The notes under the pieces: model-generated | What the model saw: only the letters and a program-made list of their open reading frames with translations | Told to the model about the DNA's origin: nothing | Databases searched by the model: none | Program-made: the position numbers and the translations under genes | Origin: Larix kaempferi | Lineage: Eukaryota; Streptophyta; Pinopsida; Pinales; Pinaceae | Length of the DNA stretch: 64,000 bases | Direction: 5' to 3' | NCBI GenBank assembly: GCA_027924585.1 | Contig: BSBM01000076.1 | Location: 5,098,501 to 5,162,500 of the forward strand | Part shown: one piece after another, positions 46,661-57,251 of the stretch | How the letters are laid out: every line of letters starts with the position of its first letter | Numbering within the stretch: position 1 is the stretch's first letter

Positions 46661-47310
46661 AAAGTAATTAAAAAAATTCATGTTTACCAAATTAAAAGTA
46701 AATAAAAAAATCCATGTTCGCTTGTAAAATAAAATAAGTTAAAACCCAACATAGATCCATCTTAAACATGGATCTATCAAGCACCAAGAAGGATCAAATT
46801 TCTGGAGGTGTAATTTTTTATGTGTAAAAAATTTAAGTTAAAAAAAAATGATAGATCTGAGTTTAAAAATAAAAAGTAATTAAAAAAATTCATGTTGACC
46901 AAATTAAAAATGAATAACAAAATCCATGTTCGCTTGTAAAATAAAATAAATTAAAACCAGCACAGATCCATCTTAAACGTGGATCTATCAAGCACCAAGA
47001 AGGATCAAATTTTTGGAGGTGTAATTTTTTTATGTGTAAAAAATTTAAGTTAAAAAAATGATAGATCCGAGTTTAAGATGGATCTATGCGGGTAAGTAGT
47101 AGGCTTCAAATTAAAAAGTAGTATGCTTCAAATTAAAACCAGCATAGATCCATCTTAAAGGTGGATCTATCAAGCACCAAGAAGGATCAAATTTCTGGAG
47201 GTGTAATTTTTTTAGATGTGTAAAAAATTTAAGATAAAAAATGATAGATCCGAGTTTAAGGGATCTATGCAGATAAGTAAGATGGATCTATGCGGGTAAG
47301 TTTTAGGCTT
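46660..47310. repeat. Tandem repeat of about 185-212 bp upstream of gene exons
   Basis: Three units carrying AAGCACCAAGAAGGATCAAA begin with the AAAACC(C/A)A-CATAGATCCATC block near 46741, 46953 and 47137. Each has ATGGATCTATCAAGC and its near-complement. Units 2 and 3 have different lengths through internal deletion. They may lie in an intron of the gene that follows. Confidence 0.75.
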
Positions 47311-47457
47311 CATTAAACTTGTTCCTGTCAGGGTTCTAGGGGTTATGATCTAAACTGGGATTTTTTTTGAAATCTTGTAATTGTTGGTGCCTCGTAAGAG
47401 AATTCCTGTATGATTTAGGTTGTTTTGTAACCACGAAATTCTTGGTCCTTCGAACAG

Positions 47458-48180
47458 GTCAAGAAAGTGTTAGACGCACCCACTCCGGATCTTCTGAAAG
47501 AAGCTGAAAATTACCTAGAAGTAAGTATTGTGCATTCTGTATGATTTGATAATTTAATTCTCTTTGTTCTCTTTACTGTCTTGTCGTAGATTTACTTGTC
47601 CTGAAGCAATTTTTTATAGTAAGAACTAGCATGCCTTTTGCTAACAAATTGCATGGTCATCATTTTCTTACAGACACAAAAACGTTATCTCAATCTAGGT
47701 CTACGGGCAATTGCTTATAAGGCAGCAGCACTTGGAGGTATGTCCATAGAACTTTGTCTAGCACAATCTCTTTTCATGTTCTTTTATTACAATAAACATT
47801 AATGAAAATGCATACAAAATGGAATCTCTGCAGCTGAAGGGACTGCTCAGAAACCTTCTGTTCCACACGATCATGGTGACCAAAATGTTGATATCAGCCA
47901 TGATGGCGAAGATGATGATGGTATTGATGATGGGAACAGAAGTGGTGATGATGAAATCGAAAGTGGTGATGGAAGAAACACAAATTTTGATGATGATAAA
48001 CGTGGTACCATTGGCGGTGCTAGAAGCAGAAGCACTGATGCTGGCAGTGGTAGTAAGACAACTGGAAGCAGCAACAGCAGTGGCGGAAACAGCAGTAGTG
48101 ACAGTGGAAGCCATAGCAGCAGTGGCAATGGTAATGGAAATAGCGGTGATACTGGTAGTGGTGATGATTATGATGATTAA
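47458..48180 (+). CDS. 3' exons of an unrecognised host gene
   Basis: Three exons with consistent frames and GT-AG introns: 47458-47520 (acceptor CGAACAG), 47674-47737 (TTCTTACAG / GTATGT) and 47834-48180 (CTCTGCAG, stop TAA). The last 157 residues begin VKKVLDAPTPDLLKEAENYLE, then TQKRYLNLGLRAIAYKAAALG, which looks like a conserved helical segment. A hydrophilic tail follows: Asp/Gly-rich first, then Ser/Gly/Asn-rich, ending GDDYDD. The splice sites and clean phases argue for a real plant gene or recent pseudogene, unlike the surrounding transposons. Upstream exons were not identified; the tandem repeats before 47310 would be intronic. I do not recognise the family. Confidence 0.65.
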
Positions 48181-48225
48181 GAACACAGTTTCATGCAAAG
48201 TATTCAATTGATGATTCGAATTTTT

Positions 48226-48352
48226 ACCTGGAATCCCCTTGTTTAATATGTATGGGAATGGGGGTACTGGCATTTTGATACCAATTCAGTTGAATCCCCT
48301 CGTTTGATATGTATGGGAACGGGATACCGGCATTTTGATACCAATTTATTGA
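48226..48352. repeat. Tandem duplication in probable 3' UTR
   Basis: Two copies, about 60 bp apart, of TGAATCCCC(T)TGTTTAAT-like sequence followed by ATTTTGATACCAATT. It lies just downstream of the stop codon at 48180. Confidence 0.8.
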
Positions 48353-48469
48353 ACTCTCATATTTCTTCATTATCGAAGCTTTTGTATCTTGCACGTTTTG
48401 CTGAAAGTCATATTTCTTAATATGTTCGCTCGCTTGTATTTAAAAAAATTTAGGCTTAGTATCTTGTAT

Positions 48470-49640
48470 ATTTTTGTTCAAACCGATACCATTTATTAAA
48501 AATAGTATAGTAAGAGTACAGAAAGATCAGATACAAGCCAAATATAGCAAAAGCCACCAACACAGGCATAACAAGAACAGGCATAATAAGAAGGCCGAAA
48601 CCACCAGCCAAACAAGCCCATCAAACCCCAAAGACACCAGAAACTGCCGAAACATATACAAACCAGAAAAACAGGACCCAAAAATCTGGCCAGAAAACCC
48701 AAAGAGAGCCAAAAACAACATGCAACACGCCACAAGGGCCAAGAAACCGGCCACCAAAGTGGCACTGAACATCTGAGACGAGCACCAGGAAAAATAAAAA
48801 AAACCGGATCACCACGAAAGACCTGGCTTCCCGGCAACAGGCTACCAAAGAGACCCAAAAACGCATGCCCGCCGCATCAAGAGCCGCCAAGAAGGGTCCA
48901 ATCGGAAGGAAATAATAACTGGACCAAAGAGGCAGACGAAAGGCCTCGCAGGAAACAAAATATGCACCAACAAGGAATTGGTACAGATCAAAACTAAGAA
49001 CATGCAAAACAATAATTAAAGATCCGAAAAAGCCTGCTGAAAAAGCCGCTACCATCACAAGATTATAAAACTATGCAGGAAATATGGGAAACGACCCTGT
49101 CGAAATAAGCTCATGATTCCACTCTTACCAAAAAACATGATGCCTTCTCTGAGTGAAAGAGCCTTCTTTGATAAATCATCAGTTTCCTAGTTGAATTCCT
49201 GTGCAAACGTTGAATTCCTGTGCAAACTCCTGAACCAGCTTAAGGACCGCTTCCATCCATGAGGATAATACCAAAACATTAAGAGACTCTGCCCGAAGCC
49301 CAGTCAATTATGACTTTTGAATCCAACACTGTTTTAAGAGTGGAAATACTTTTGGATCTCGCAAAGAATAAAAACATCCACAATGATTCACTCCTAATAT
49401 TTGTCTTTATCCCATCTTGGCCCACAATTCAACCAGAGTTTATAGCAATAATAACCACCTGTCCTCATAATGGCACCCGCACCACTAGTGCTTGCTCTTC
49501 TATGAGATGCACCATGGAAGAGACCCCTAGGAAGGTTTACATTTAAAACAGGATTCTGATGGATTTTATTTGTAGCCCTTACCTTGTAAACTTTGGAGAA
49601 TTCCTGAAAAGCCACCACTCAGGAAGAGAAGTTTTTTTTA
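48470..49640 (-). mobile_element. LINE 3' fragment with RNase H domain
   Basis: Minus strand. 49400-49620 reads PRGLFHGASHRRASTSGAGAIM in parts and GGYYCYKLW, and then (frameshifted) ALWMFLFFARS, VLDSKVIIDWASG, and near 49150 DDLSKKALSLREG. This is the RNase H domain found at the C-terminus of many plant L1-type ORF2 proteins. A 3' UTR of about 600 bp follows, ending TGTATCTGATCTTTCTGTAC and AATAAATGGTATCGG near 48480, typical of plant LINE tails. It is 5'-truncated, as usual. A 19-bp duplication GTTGAATTCCTGTGCAAAC disrupts it at 49192-49229. Confidence 0.75.
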
Positions 49641-50178
49641 AAAATGTTTTGACATCAATGCACACCCACAAAGTAACGAAAACTATCAACATTGGCAAAT
49701 GTAAGAAGAGCAAATATTTCGCGTCTGCGTTTTATTAAACTTAAATATGGACAATTTATATTTGCATAATCCTATGTATAATGTTTTTGTATCCCCTACT
49801 TTTATCCACGGTATCATTAGATTGTCCGGATGGAAATTAAGTTTATTTAATGTTGTGTGGTTTACGAAAGTATTTGAGCGTTGAGTAAAATCTTTATAGA
49901 AACTAAAGTGGATTTTTTATTTAAATGATAATTATTGAACTTAAAATTATCTAAATTAGATATATATTAATATATAATATTTTTAACAAAATACATTTCC
50001 CAAATTCTTCATTATTTTATAATTTAATGTCGTATTTTTATTATAAATTGTATTATTATATTAAAAAGGTAAGCTCATGACAATTTGATTGATTTTTTTT
50101 ATTTTTTTTAACTATGAATTTTGATTTGGTTTTTTTGTTATAATATGTTTTTATAAATTTATTTTAAAATGAAAAATT
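49641..50178. other. AT-rich intergenic
   Basis: No gene or recognisable repeat seen. It ends in AAATT, the target duplication of Copia G (50174-50178). Confidence 0.6.
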
Positions 50179-52098
50179 TGTTGAAATCACCAATTATAGC
50201 GTCACATATACATGAAATAACAGAAAATAACCATGGAAGCCTAATAGTAATTTGTTCCAACAACAACTTGAAATACAAAATATATAACTTCTCTAGCTAC
50301 GGCTAGAAGGAGGCTGCAACCTCCTAGAATTTGCTCACAGTGATTAACTGTGAGCCCCTGCACCACCCTACCACCCAAAAGGATATCTCTGTCATATCAC
50401 TAAGCATATCACTGTCATACCACTAAGCATATCTCTGAACATATCACGGTATCATATCACTGTGTAAACACTACTAAGCTGAGCATATCACTAAGAATGT
50501 CACTGTGTAAATTGATCATACCACTGTGTACTGAGCATCTCACCGATCATATCTAAGCCTACTGAACATATCACTGAGCATACTAAACATATCATTGATC
50601 ATATCAACATATCACTAAGCATAGGTGTAGGCATCATCAAACATAACTAGCACATCTGAGCATAGGTGTAGGCATCATCAAACATAACTAGCACATCTGA
50701 GCATAGGTGTAGGCATCAACAATTATCATATCACTAAACATCATATTATTGTATACTCATCACTGTGTAGTGTAAACATCATCAAGCAACTGTGTGATCA
50801 TCATTGTGTAGTGTTATCATTATCATATTGTGTAAATCACTGACTTAGCATACATACCTCTCATTACTGTGTATATCACCACTTTGTAGACTGAGCAAGC
50901 ATATCATCACAAAGTGTATACTGTGTGAATTATTTTGCAAACCTGAGATAGGGGATAGTCTGGAGTTTTGAAGCAGCCCAAGTGTATAGAGAGGAGACAA
51001 TCCAGGATTTTGTAGCAGCCCAAGTGTATAGAGAGGAGACAGTCTAGGATTTTGTAGCAGCCTGAATTTGCAGAGAAGAGACAACCCGAGTTTACAGAGA
51101 CGGTCTGAATTTTGAAGCAACCCAAATTTTAGAGAGGTGACAACCAAAAATTCTAAAGCAGTCCGAGATTATAGAAAGGAGGGCCCGAAAATCTGAAGGA
51201 GGCAGCCCTAGTTCACAGGGATGAGAGCTCGAAAAACTGAAGGAGGCAGCCCAAGTTCACAGGAAGGAGGGCCATCAAAACCATCGAAATTTAGAAGACA
51301 GTCCTAAAAATTATGCCTCAGTCCACCGAATTCAGAGCTATATACACACTCTTCCACTTTGAAATAAGGCAAATTAGTTTTTATTTATACACATTTTAAA
51401 CCCAAGAAAAAACAAAAAAAAAATGGGGTTGACCTAGCATTTATAAATTTTATTTTTATTGGTAGTTTAGGGGGCCGACTTAGGTCATAAAAATGATAAA
51501 TGTTTTACAAAATCTTAAAGAGATTTTAGGGCTGGCCTAATTTGGAGTAAAGGTCATGTTGGAAAGAGGGTATCACAGAGTTGGTTTTTAGGAAGCTAGA
51601 CTAGGATCATAGTCTTAGAATTAAGGTTTTAACTTAGGTTAGGGTAGTAGCAAAAAGGCTAAGGTATAAAAAGGGTGACACATTAAGGATAGGGGCAACA
51701 CTAACTCTAGAACGTCATGACAACTACAACACGTGAAAAACAATGTTAGAGCATTAATGACCGAGTAACAAGTTAAATGACCACATAATGGGTCATTTCT
51801 TATTCAACAAGTTACGACACCAAGTACGGGCACAAGTCAAAAGATGAGGGTTTTCAAACAACCATATGACCATAATGGGTGCAAGGAGGCAGTGACTATC
51901 AAAGAGACTTCAGAGGGGACCTAGAAACAACTTAGGGAGACTTTACTAGACAATGGGTAACCAGGGATTTTGTTATTGTTCCAAGGCCTCCAAGGGCTTC
52001 AAACTTGGGCTTGGACAACCACAAAAAGGGCTCTTGTGACTTTGTTAATACGACCAGATGCTAGACACTGTTGTCGTCAATCACAACTTAATCAACAA
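50179..52098 (-). repeat. Copia G 3' LTR
   Basis: 1920 bp, matching 57252-59376 with deletions; one removes the first roughly 60 bp after TGTTGAAAT. It contains a 40-bp repeat (CATAGGTGTAGGCATCA) three times at 50617-50725 and about 46-bp AGAGAGGAGACA units at 50965-51180. The minus-strand TATAAATA is at 51382-51389. Confidence 0.9.
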
Positions 52099-52110
52099 TC
52101 TCTCCCTTTG

Positions 52111-53101
52111 TTATTGATGACAACACCAAAGCTCACCCTGAGAACAACTTCTCTCCCCCTTTGGCATCAATGGAAAATGGTACATCTCTTATCAACACAT
52201 CTCCCCCTATCACCAGACACTCTTTTCCAAAGAATTAATTTAGTAGGGAGATGACTCCCAATTTTTCCCTTAGATACTCAAAAGTTTCTCTAGGAAGAGG
52301 CTTGGTGAAGATATTTGCTATCTGATCCTTTGTCCCAATATATTCCAGCTTGATATGTTTATCTGTGACTTTCTCCCGAAGAAAATGAAATTTGATAGGT
52401 ATATACTTTGTCTTGGTGTGCATGACTGGATTTTTGGAGATACTGATGGCACTAGTATTATCACATAGGATCGGAGTTGGCTCATCACATGTCACTTGTA
52501 TGTCTTGCAAGTTTTGTTTCATCCAGAGAATCTGAGTACAAGTTGCTGCTGCTATATATTATGCTTCAACGATTGATAAAGATACTGAAGATTTCCTTTT
52601 ACTGGACCAAGATACTAGACAGTTTCCTAGGAAGAATGTTGCACCGCTGGTGCTCCTTCTGTCATCAACACATCCTGCCCAATCTGCATCTGAGTAGGCT
52701 ACCAAAGTTAACTTATTTCCTTTTGGATACCATAATCCAAAATCCATAGTTCCCTTGAGATATTTGAAGATTCTTTCGACTGTAATGATATGGGTTTCCT
52801 TGGGAGCAGCTTGAAATCTTGCAACTTGTCCAACGGCTTGCAGTACATCTGGCCTTGAGGCTGTAACATGGAATAAACTACTGATCATTGACCTATAAAT
52901 ATTTTGATCAACTTCTCTAGATTCATCATCCTTGCTTAGCTTGTAGCCGGTGACCATAAGAGTACTCACAGGTTTACAATCTTCCATTTTGAATCGCTTT
53001 AACATTTCCTTGATGTACTTAGTTTGAGAGATAAAAATGCCTTCTTTGCATTGTGATATCTGAAGTCCCAAGAAGAATGTTAATTCACCAAGTAACGACA
53101 T
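52111..53101 (-). pseudogene. Copia G RT end and RNase H
   Basis: 52559-53101 continues RT and RNase H: LGELTFFLGLQISQCKEGIF, YIKEMLKRF, YRSMISSLFHVTASRPDVL, AYSDADWAGCVDDRRSTSG (RNase H start) and SSKRKSSVSLSIVEA. A stop near 52559 separates the end (52235-52522), with DNTSAISISKNPVMHTKTKYI and KDQIANIFTKPLPRETFEYLR. About 120 bp of untranslated sequence then leads to the purine tract. Two stops (near 53105 and 52558) are the only clear defects in this part. Confidence 0.88.
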
Positions 53102-53113
53102 TTCAAATTCATT

Positions 53114-54841
53114 TTACATATCCTTGGAAAACTGTTGACATAGAGCATCATTATCACTTACAAAGTTAATGTCATCAACATATACTTCAATAATAAGTAT
53201 ACTGTCATGATTAATCTTGATGTACATATTGCTATCAACATTTCCCCTTTTGAAGCCTTGTTTTTGCAAGTAATTGTCCAATCTGGAATACCAAGCTCTA
53301 GGAGCTTGCTTTAAACCATATAGAGCTCTTTTTAATCTGCACACATAGTCCTTGTTTGTTGATTGTTGGAATCCTTCTGGTTGTTCAATGTAGAATTCCT
53401 CTTCTAGTTTTCCATTCAAAAAGGCAGACTTAACACCCATTTGACACACTTTGATGTCTTTAGCACAAGCATAGGCTAAGATCATTGTTGTGGCTTCCAT
53501 TCTGGCTATTGGAGCAAATGTTTCTTCAAAATCTATCCCTTCAATTTGAGCATATCCTTTGCAAACCAACCTTGCCTTATTTCTGATTACTTGTCCATCT
53601 TCATTAAGCTTATTTCTAAAAAACCATTTTGTGCCAATCACATTTTTGTCATTGGGTCTAAGAATAAGTTCCCATGTTTCATTTTTCTCGATTTGATCAA
53701 GTTCATCTTCCATAGCTTTAATCCAGTGTTTATCTGTTTTGACTTCATCGAAACTGGTTGGTTTAATTGTAGATAATAATGAGAGATGTACTTGTTTTTC
53801 CCTTTGCACTGAATTCCTTCTTAATTTTTCGGTTTCTATTCCTGCATCTTTATCTCCTATGATCAATTCCGATGGATGGTTCTTTTGGTACCAATTCCTT
53901 AGAGTCTGTTGTTCCTTTGGTTGTTCTTCTTCCCTTTCTTCTTGGGTTATTACTGGTTGTTCTTCATTTGGTTGTTCCTCTTCTGGTTCTTCCAAGTCTT
54001 CTTCTAGATTATCAATATTATCTAAATCTTCTTTGTCTATTGGCAGGCTTGATTCATCTATTTTTACATTGATGCTTTCAACAACTCTATTCAATCTTAA
54101 GTTGTAACATTTGTAGGTCTTCCTTTTGGATGAATATCCAACAAGTATGCCCTCGTCCACTCGGGATTCAAATTTTATGATTTTATCATCTCTTTTGATG
54201 TAACATCTGCTTCCAAATACTCTAAAGTGTTGAACATTTGTTGTTCTTCCCATCCATAGTTCATATGGAGTTTTGTCACTGTTGCTTCTTAGTAGTCCTC
54301 TATTCAAGATGTGAACTGCGGTATGAACAACATGTCCCCAAAATTTGTCATTTAACTTGGATTCATTCAACATAGTTTTGGCCATTTCTATAACTGTTTT
54401 GTTCTTTCTTTCGACAACTCCATTCTGTTGAGGTGTTCTAGCTACTGAGAACTGTCTCTTGATTCCATGTTCTTCACAGTACTTGTTGAATTCATTTGAT
54501 GTGAATTCTCCACCATTGTCGGATCTGAGGTACTTGATTCGTAAGGCTGTTTCATTTTCAACTTGTTCCTTGAAAACTTTGAAACATTTAAATGCTTCTG
54601 ATTTTCTGTTAAGAAGAAAAACCCAAGTCATTCTGGAATAGTCATCAATCAACAACATAAAATACTCTTCACCTTCCAACCCTTTGCTTCTGGTTGGTCC
54701 ACATAGATCGGTGTGGATAAGATCTAGAGGTTTTGTAGAAGAATGCTCTTTTGTTTTGAAGCTAACTCTAGTCTGCTTTCCATGCTGGCACTGAGTACAC
54801 ATATGATTAGAAGGCTTGGTTATTTCTGGCATATTCCTCAC
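53114..54841 (-). CDS. Copia G integrase-RT, 575-codon open frame
   Basis: One uninterrupted frame, starting inside the integrase zinc region (HMCTQCQHGKQ). The integrase core has HTDLCGP, LRSDNGGEFTS and RTPQQNGVVERKN, giving all three acidic residues. WGHVVHTAVHILNR, the FGSRCYI block and a Glu-rich linker follow. RT runs from WIKAMEDELDQIEKN through NKARLVCKGYAQIEGIDFEETF and [16 protein letters not shown] to EVYVDDINFVSDN; the YVDD core is intact. It ends two codons after SKDM at a stop that splits it from the rest of RT. The length of open frame suggests recent activity of this family. As an element it would be one polyprotein with the flanking parts. Confidence 0.88.
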   Translation of the reverse strand: MRNMPEITKPSNHMCTQCQHGKQTRVSFKTKEHSSTKPLDLIHTDLCGPTRSKGLEGEEYFMLLIDDYSRMTWVFLLNRKSEAFKCFKVFKEQVENETALRIKYLRSDNGGEFTSNEFNKYCEEHGIKRQFSVARTPQQNGVVERKNKTVIEMAKTMLNESKLNDKFWGHVVHTAVHILNRGLLRSNSDKTPYELWMGRTTNVQHFRVFGSRCYIKRDDKIIKFESRVDEGILVGYSSKRKTYKCYNLRLNRVVESINVKIDESSLPIDKEDLDNIDNLEEDLEEPEEEQPNEEQPVITQEEREEEQPKEQQTLRNWYQKNHPSELIIGDKDAGIETEKLRRNSVQREKQVHLSLLSTIKPTSFDEVKTDKHWIKAMEDELDQIEKNETWELILRPNDKNVIGTKWFFRNKLNEDGQVIRNKARLVCKGYAQIEGIDFEETFAPIARMEATTMILAYACAKDIKVCQMGVKSAFLNGKLEEEFYIEQPEGFQQSTNKDYVCRLKRALYGLKQAPRAWYSRLDNYLQKQGFKRGNVDSNMYIKINHDSILIIEVYVDDINFVSDNDALCQQFSKDM

Positions 54842-55340
54842 AGCTTGGTTTATGTTGATTCTGACTAGATTGTCAAAGTGTATATGCCCCCATTCTTATG
54901 TTCCAAAGCCAACTTTCATCTCCTCTTCCTAGTTGACATTTCTCATTTGTGATCTTATCCAGAATGTAGATATTGTTTGGAGTCCGGGTAGCTGTAGCCA
55001 CTAACTTCCCTGATCCTTCTTTTCTTATTTTGCAATCTTTTGAGGTAAACATCAATTGATGTCCTTGGTCACACATTTGGATGACACTTAACAGATTATG
55101 CTTCATATCATCCACCAGTAGAACATTTTCGGTTGTAGTATCCTTGTATCCAAGGTTTACTGTCCCTTTTCCAATAACTTTGGCCGAGTTATTATTTCCA
55201 AAGGAGACAGAACCGTTATCCCCTTTTAAACATATAAATAAACTTTTCTCACCTGTCATATGCTTGGAGCAGCCACTATCAATAAACCACTATCTTTTGT
55301 TGTTTTGAGCTTGAAGAGAAATCCCACATTCATGTATGTT
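54842..55340 (-). pseudogene. Copia G protease and pre-integrase region
   Basis: Near 55300-55260 the frame reads WFIDSGCSKHMTG, the copia aspartic protease active site, followed (54873-55259) by VSFGNNNSAKVIGKG, VLLVDDMKHNLLSVIQMCDQG and NNIYILDK. The LGRGDESWLWNIRMG end, where a W-H-R-x-GH block is expected, is altered by a frameshift before 54841. A stop precedes the active site near 55290. Confidence 0.82.
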
Positions 55341-57198
55341 TAATATGTCCTTGCTTTTTACCCATACCTTTTTCTATTTCCTTTCTGGAACCTGTTGGGT
55401 ACCTGTAGTGACCGTCATTCTGCAATCTTTAGCCATATTCCCAAAGTTGTTACACTTGTAGCATTCAAATTCAGTGCTCAATAGAGCAAATTTGTTATTG
55501 TTGTTTGGCCATTTAGAGATTCCATAGCTGTTTATGTTTTCTGAGTTTATTCTTCTTAGATAGTTTACAGCGTTGTGTCCAAGTTTTCCACATGAAAAAC
55601 AATAGCCATAAAAGAAATATCCATACCTTGGAGGAAGGAATCTTCTTGGAGGGTTGGTCTTCTAGAAAGCTTGTCCTTCATCCGGCGCTTTTGGTTGTTC
55701 TGGCTGTGATTTGGATCTTTCTTCATTTACAATTTTTGTCTTTGCTTCGGTTTTTACTGTCATAGAGCTTGAGGCTTCATCATCATGCTTTTGTATCCCA
55801 AGCTGGACTTGTCATAAAATGGTTTTTGTTTGTTGATAATTTGTTCAAGAATTTTGGAACTATTTTCATAGTTTTGACCAATATCCTTCATTTGTAGTTC
55901 CCCTCTTAGAGATACTATCTCTGCCTCGAGGCTTTCCTTTTCTTCTATGCTTCTTGCCAGTTGATTGGTAAGGGATTCTTCAATTCTTTTAGCTTCTTCC
56001 AATTGAACTTTAAGATTGACAACTGATTGCTTGGCTTCTTCAGACATGAGGGCTTTATCTCTCATTTTTTTCATTTCTCCCTTAAGTAGCTTGTTCTCCT
56101 TTCTAGCTCTTCTTAACTCTTTCAAGGCACTGATAAGTTCTGCTTCCAGATCTACTTCTCCTTCCTCATCAAATTCTTCATCTTTTGAATCGATTTCCAT
56201 AGATAATACTCTTTTTGGTTCATTTTTCATTATTACTGTCATTGTCTGAGTCTTCATCTGATGAGCTACTAGTTTTCTTTGAGTAAAGGCTCTTTTTCTT
56301 TATGAACATATTCCTTTTGTAGTTCTTGTGGTTTTTGTACTTCTTGGAGTTGTCATCTTCATCACTATTTGAATTCTTTGCATAAGGACATTTAGAAGCA
56401 AAATGTCCTATCCTACCACATGAAAAACATTTGAGAGGTAACTTCCCTTTATACTTACATGTGTCTTTTAATTTTTCGTACAAAGTTGGCTATTTCTTTA
56501 TCAGAATCTTCATTGTCACTGGAGCTTGACTTTGTCATGGACTTGTCCTGTTTGGAAGCTTTGAATGCTTCTTCCTTTCTATGTGATTCTTCATTTTATT
56601 TTCTCATTTTGTAACCAACCAATGTCCCTTGTAGTTGATCTACTGTCATATCATCCAGGTCTGTTCTTTCTTCAAGGGCTGAGATTTTTGGATTAAATCT
56701 TTTTGGAAGTGGCCTTAATATCTTTTGGATAACAACTAACTCATCAACTTCTTCTCCAAGTCCTCAAATAGTATTTACAAGTTCATCAACACGAAGAATA
56801 TAAGTTGCAATGTCTTCTTCATCCTTCATTTCCAGATGTTCGAATTTTCCTCTGTAAGTTTGAAGTTTAACTGCTTTGACCTTCTTATCCCCTTCATAAG
56901 TAGTTTGGAGCTTGTCCCATATTTGCTTTGCAGATGTACAGTGCATAACTTTGACAAAGATTGATTTGTCTAATGTATTTAGAATGTGATTTATGGCCTT
57001 TGAGTTGATGTTGTACATAGCCAACTCATCTGTATCTGTTGGAGGAGTTTTTGGTACCTTGTATCCAATTTCAACTATTTTCCATTGCTCAATTCCTTGA
57101 GCTTCTAAGAAAGATCTCATCCTAATGCTCCAAAATGCATAATCTAATCCATCGAACAAGGGTGTTCCACTTTTGATGTGCTTTTCAAAATTGCTCAT
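55341..57198 (-). pseudogene. Copia G gag: UBN2, zinc knuckles, coiled coil
   Basis: The start at 57198, MSNFEKHIKSGTPLFDGLDY, leads the UBN2-type capsid region (56764-57198). After a stop, 56220-56483 holds knuckle CFSCGRIGHFASKC and a Lys/Ser/Asp-rich linker. 55760-56257 is a strong coiled coil (ELISALKELRRARKENKLLK and onward, heptads of Leu, Glu and Lys). Two further knuckle-like motifs follow: CFSCGKLGHNAV (about 55570-55610, last Cys replaced) and CYKCNNFGNMAKDC (about 55430-55470, His replaced by Asn). Three knuckles plus a coiled coil make this Gag unusually long. Frame breaks lie near 56760, 56240 and 55750. Confidence 0.82.
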
Positions 57199-57237
57199 GA
57201 TTACCTTCTAGTGGTGAAACTATTCTTGAAGGAACCC

Positions 57238-57249
57238 GCTCTGATACCA
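57238..57249 (-). promoter_or_regulatory. Primer binding site of Copia G
   Basis: Minus strand TGGTATCAGAGC, two bases from the 5' LTR. Confidence 0.9.
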
Positions 57250-57251
57250 AT

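Noticed and set aside
47871-48273. Minus-strand open frames over the gene tail, rich in Ile/Thr/Ala or Leu/Ser
   Set aside because: They are shadows of the repetitive acidic and Gly/Ser-coding exon on the plus strand, which has proper splice sites.
48496-49058. Hydrophobic minus-strand frames that resemble membrane proteins
   Set aside because: They overlap the 3' UTR of the LINE fragment; the Trp/Phe/Leu/Val-rich composition follows from base bias and no domain is seen.
50617-50725. CRISPR-like direct repeats
   Set aside because: Three 40-bp tandem copies with no spacers, inside an LTR of a plant retrotransposon.
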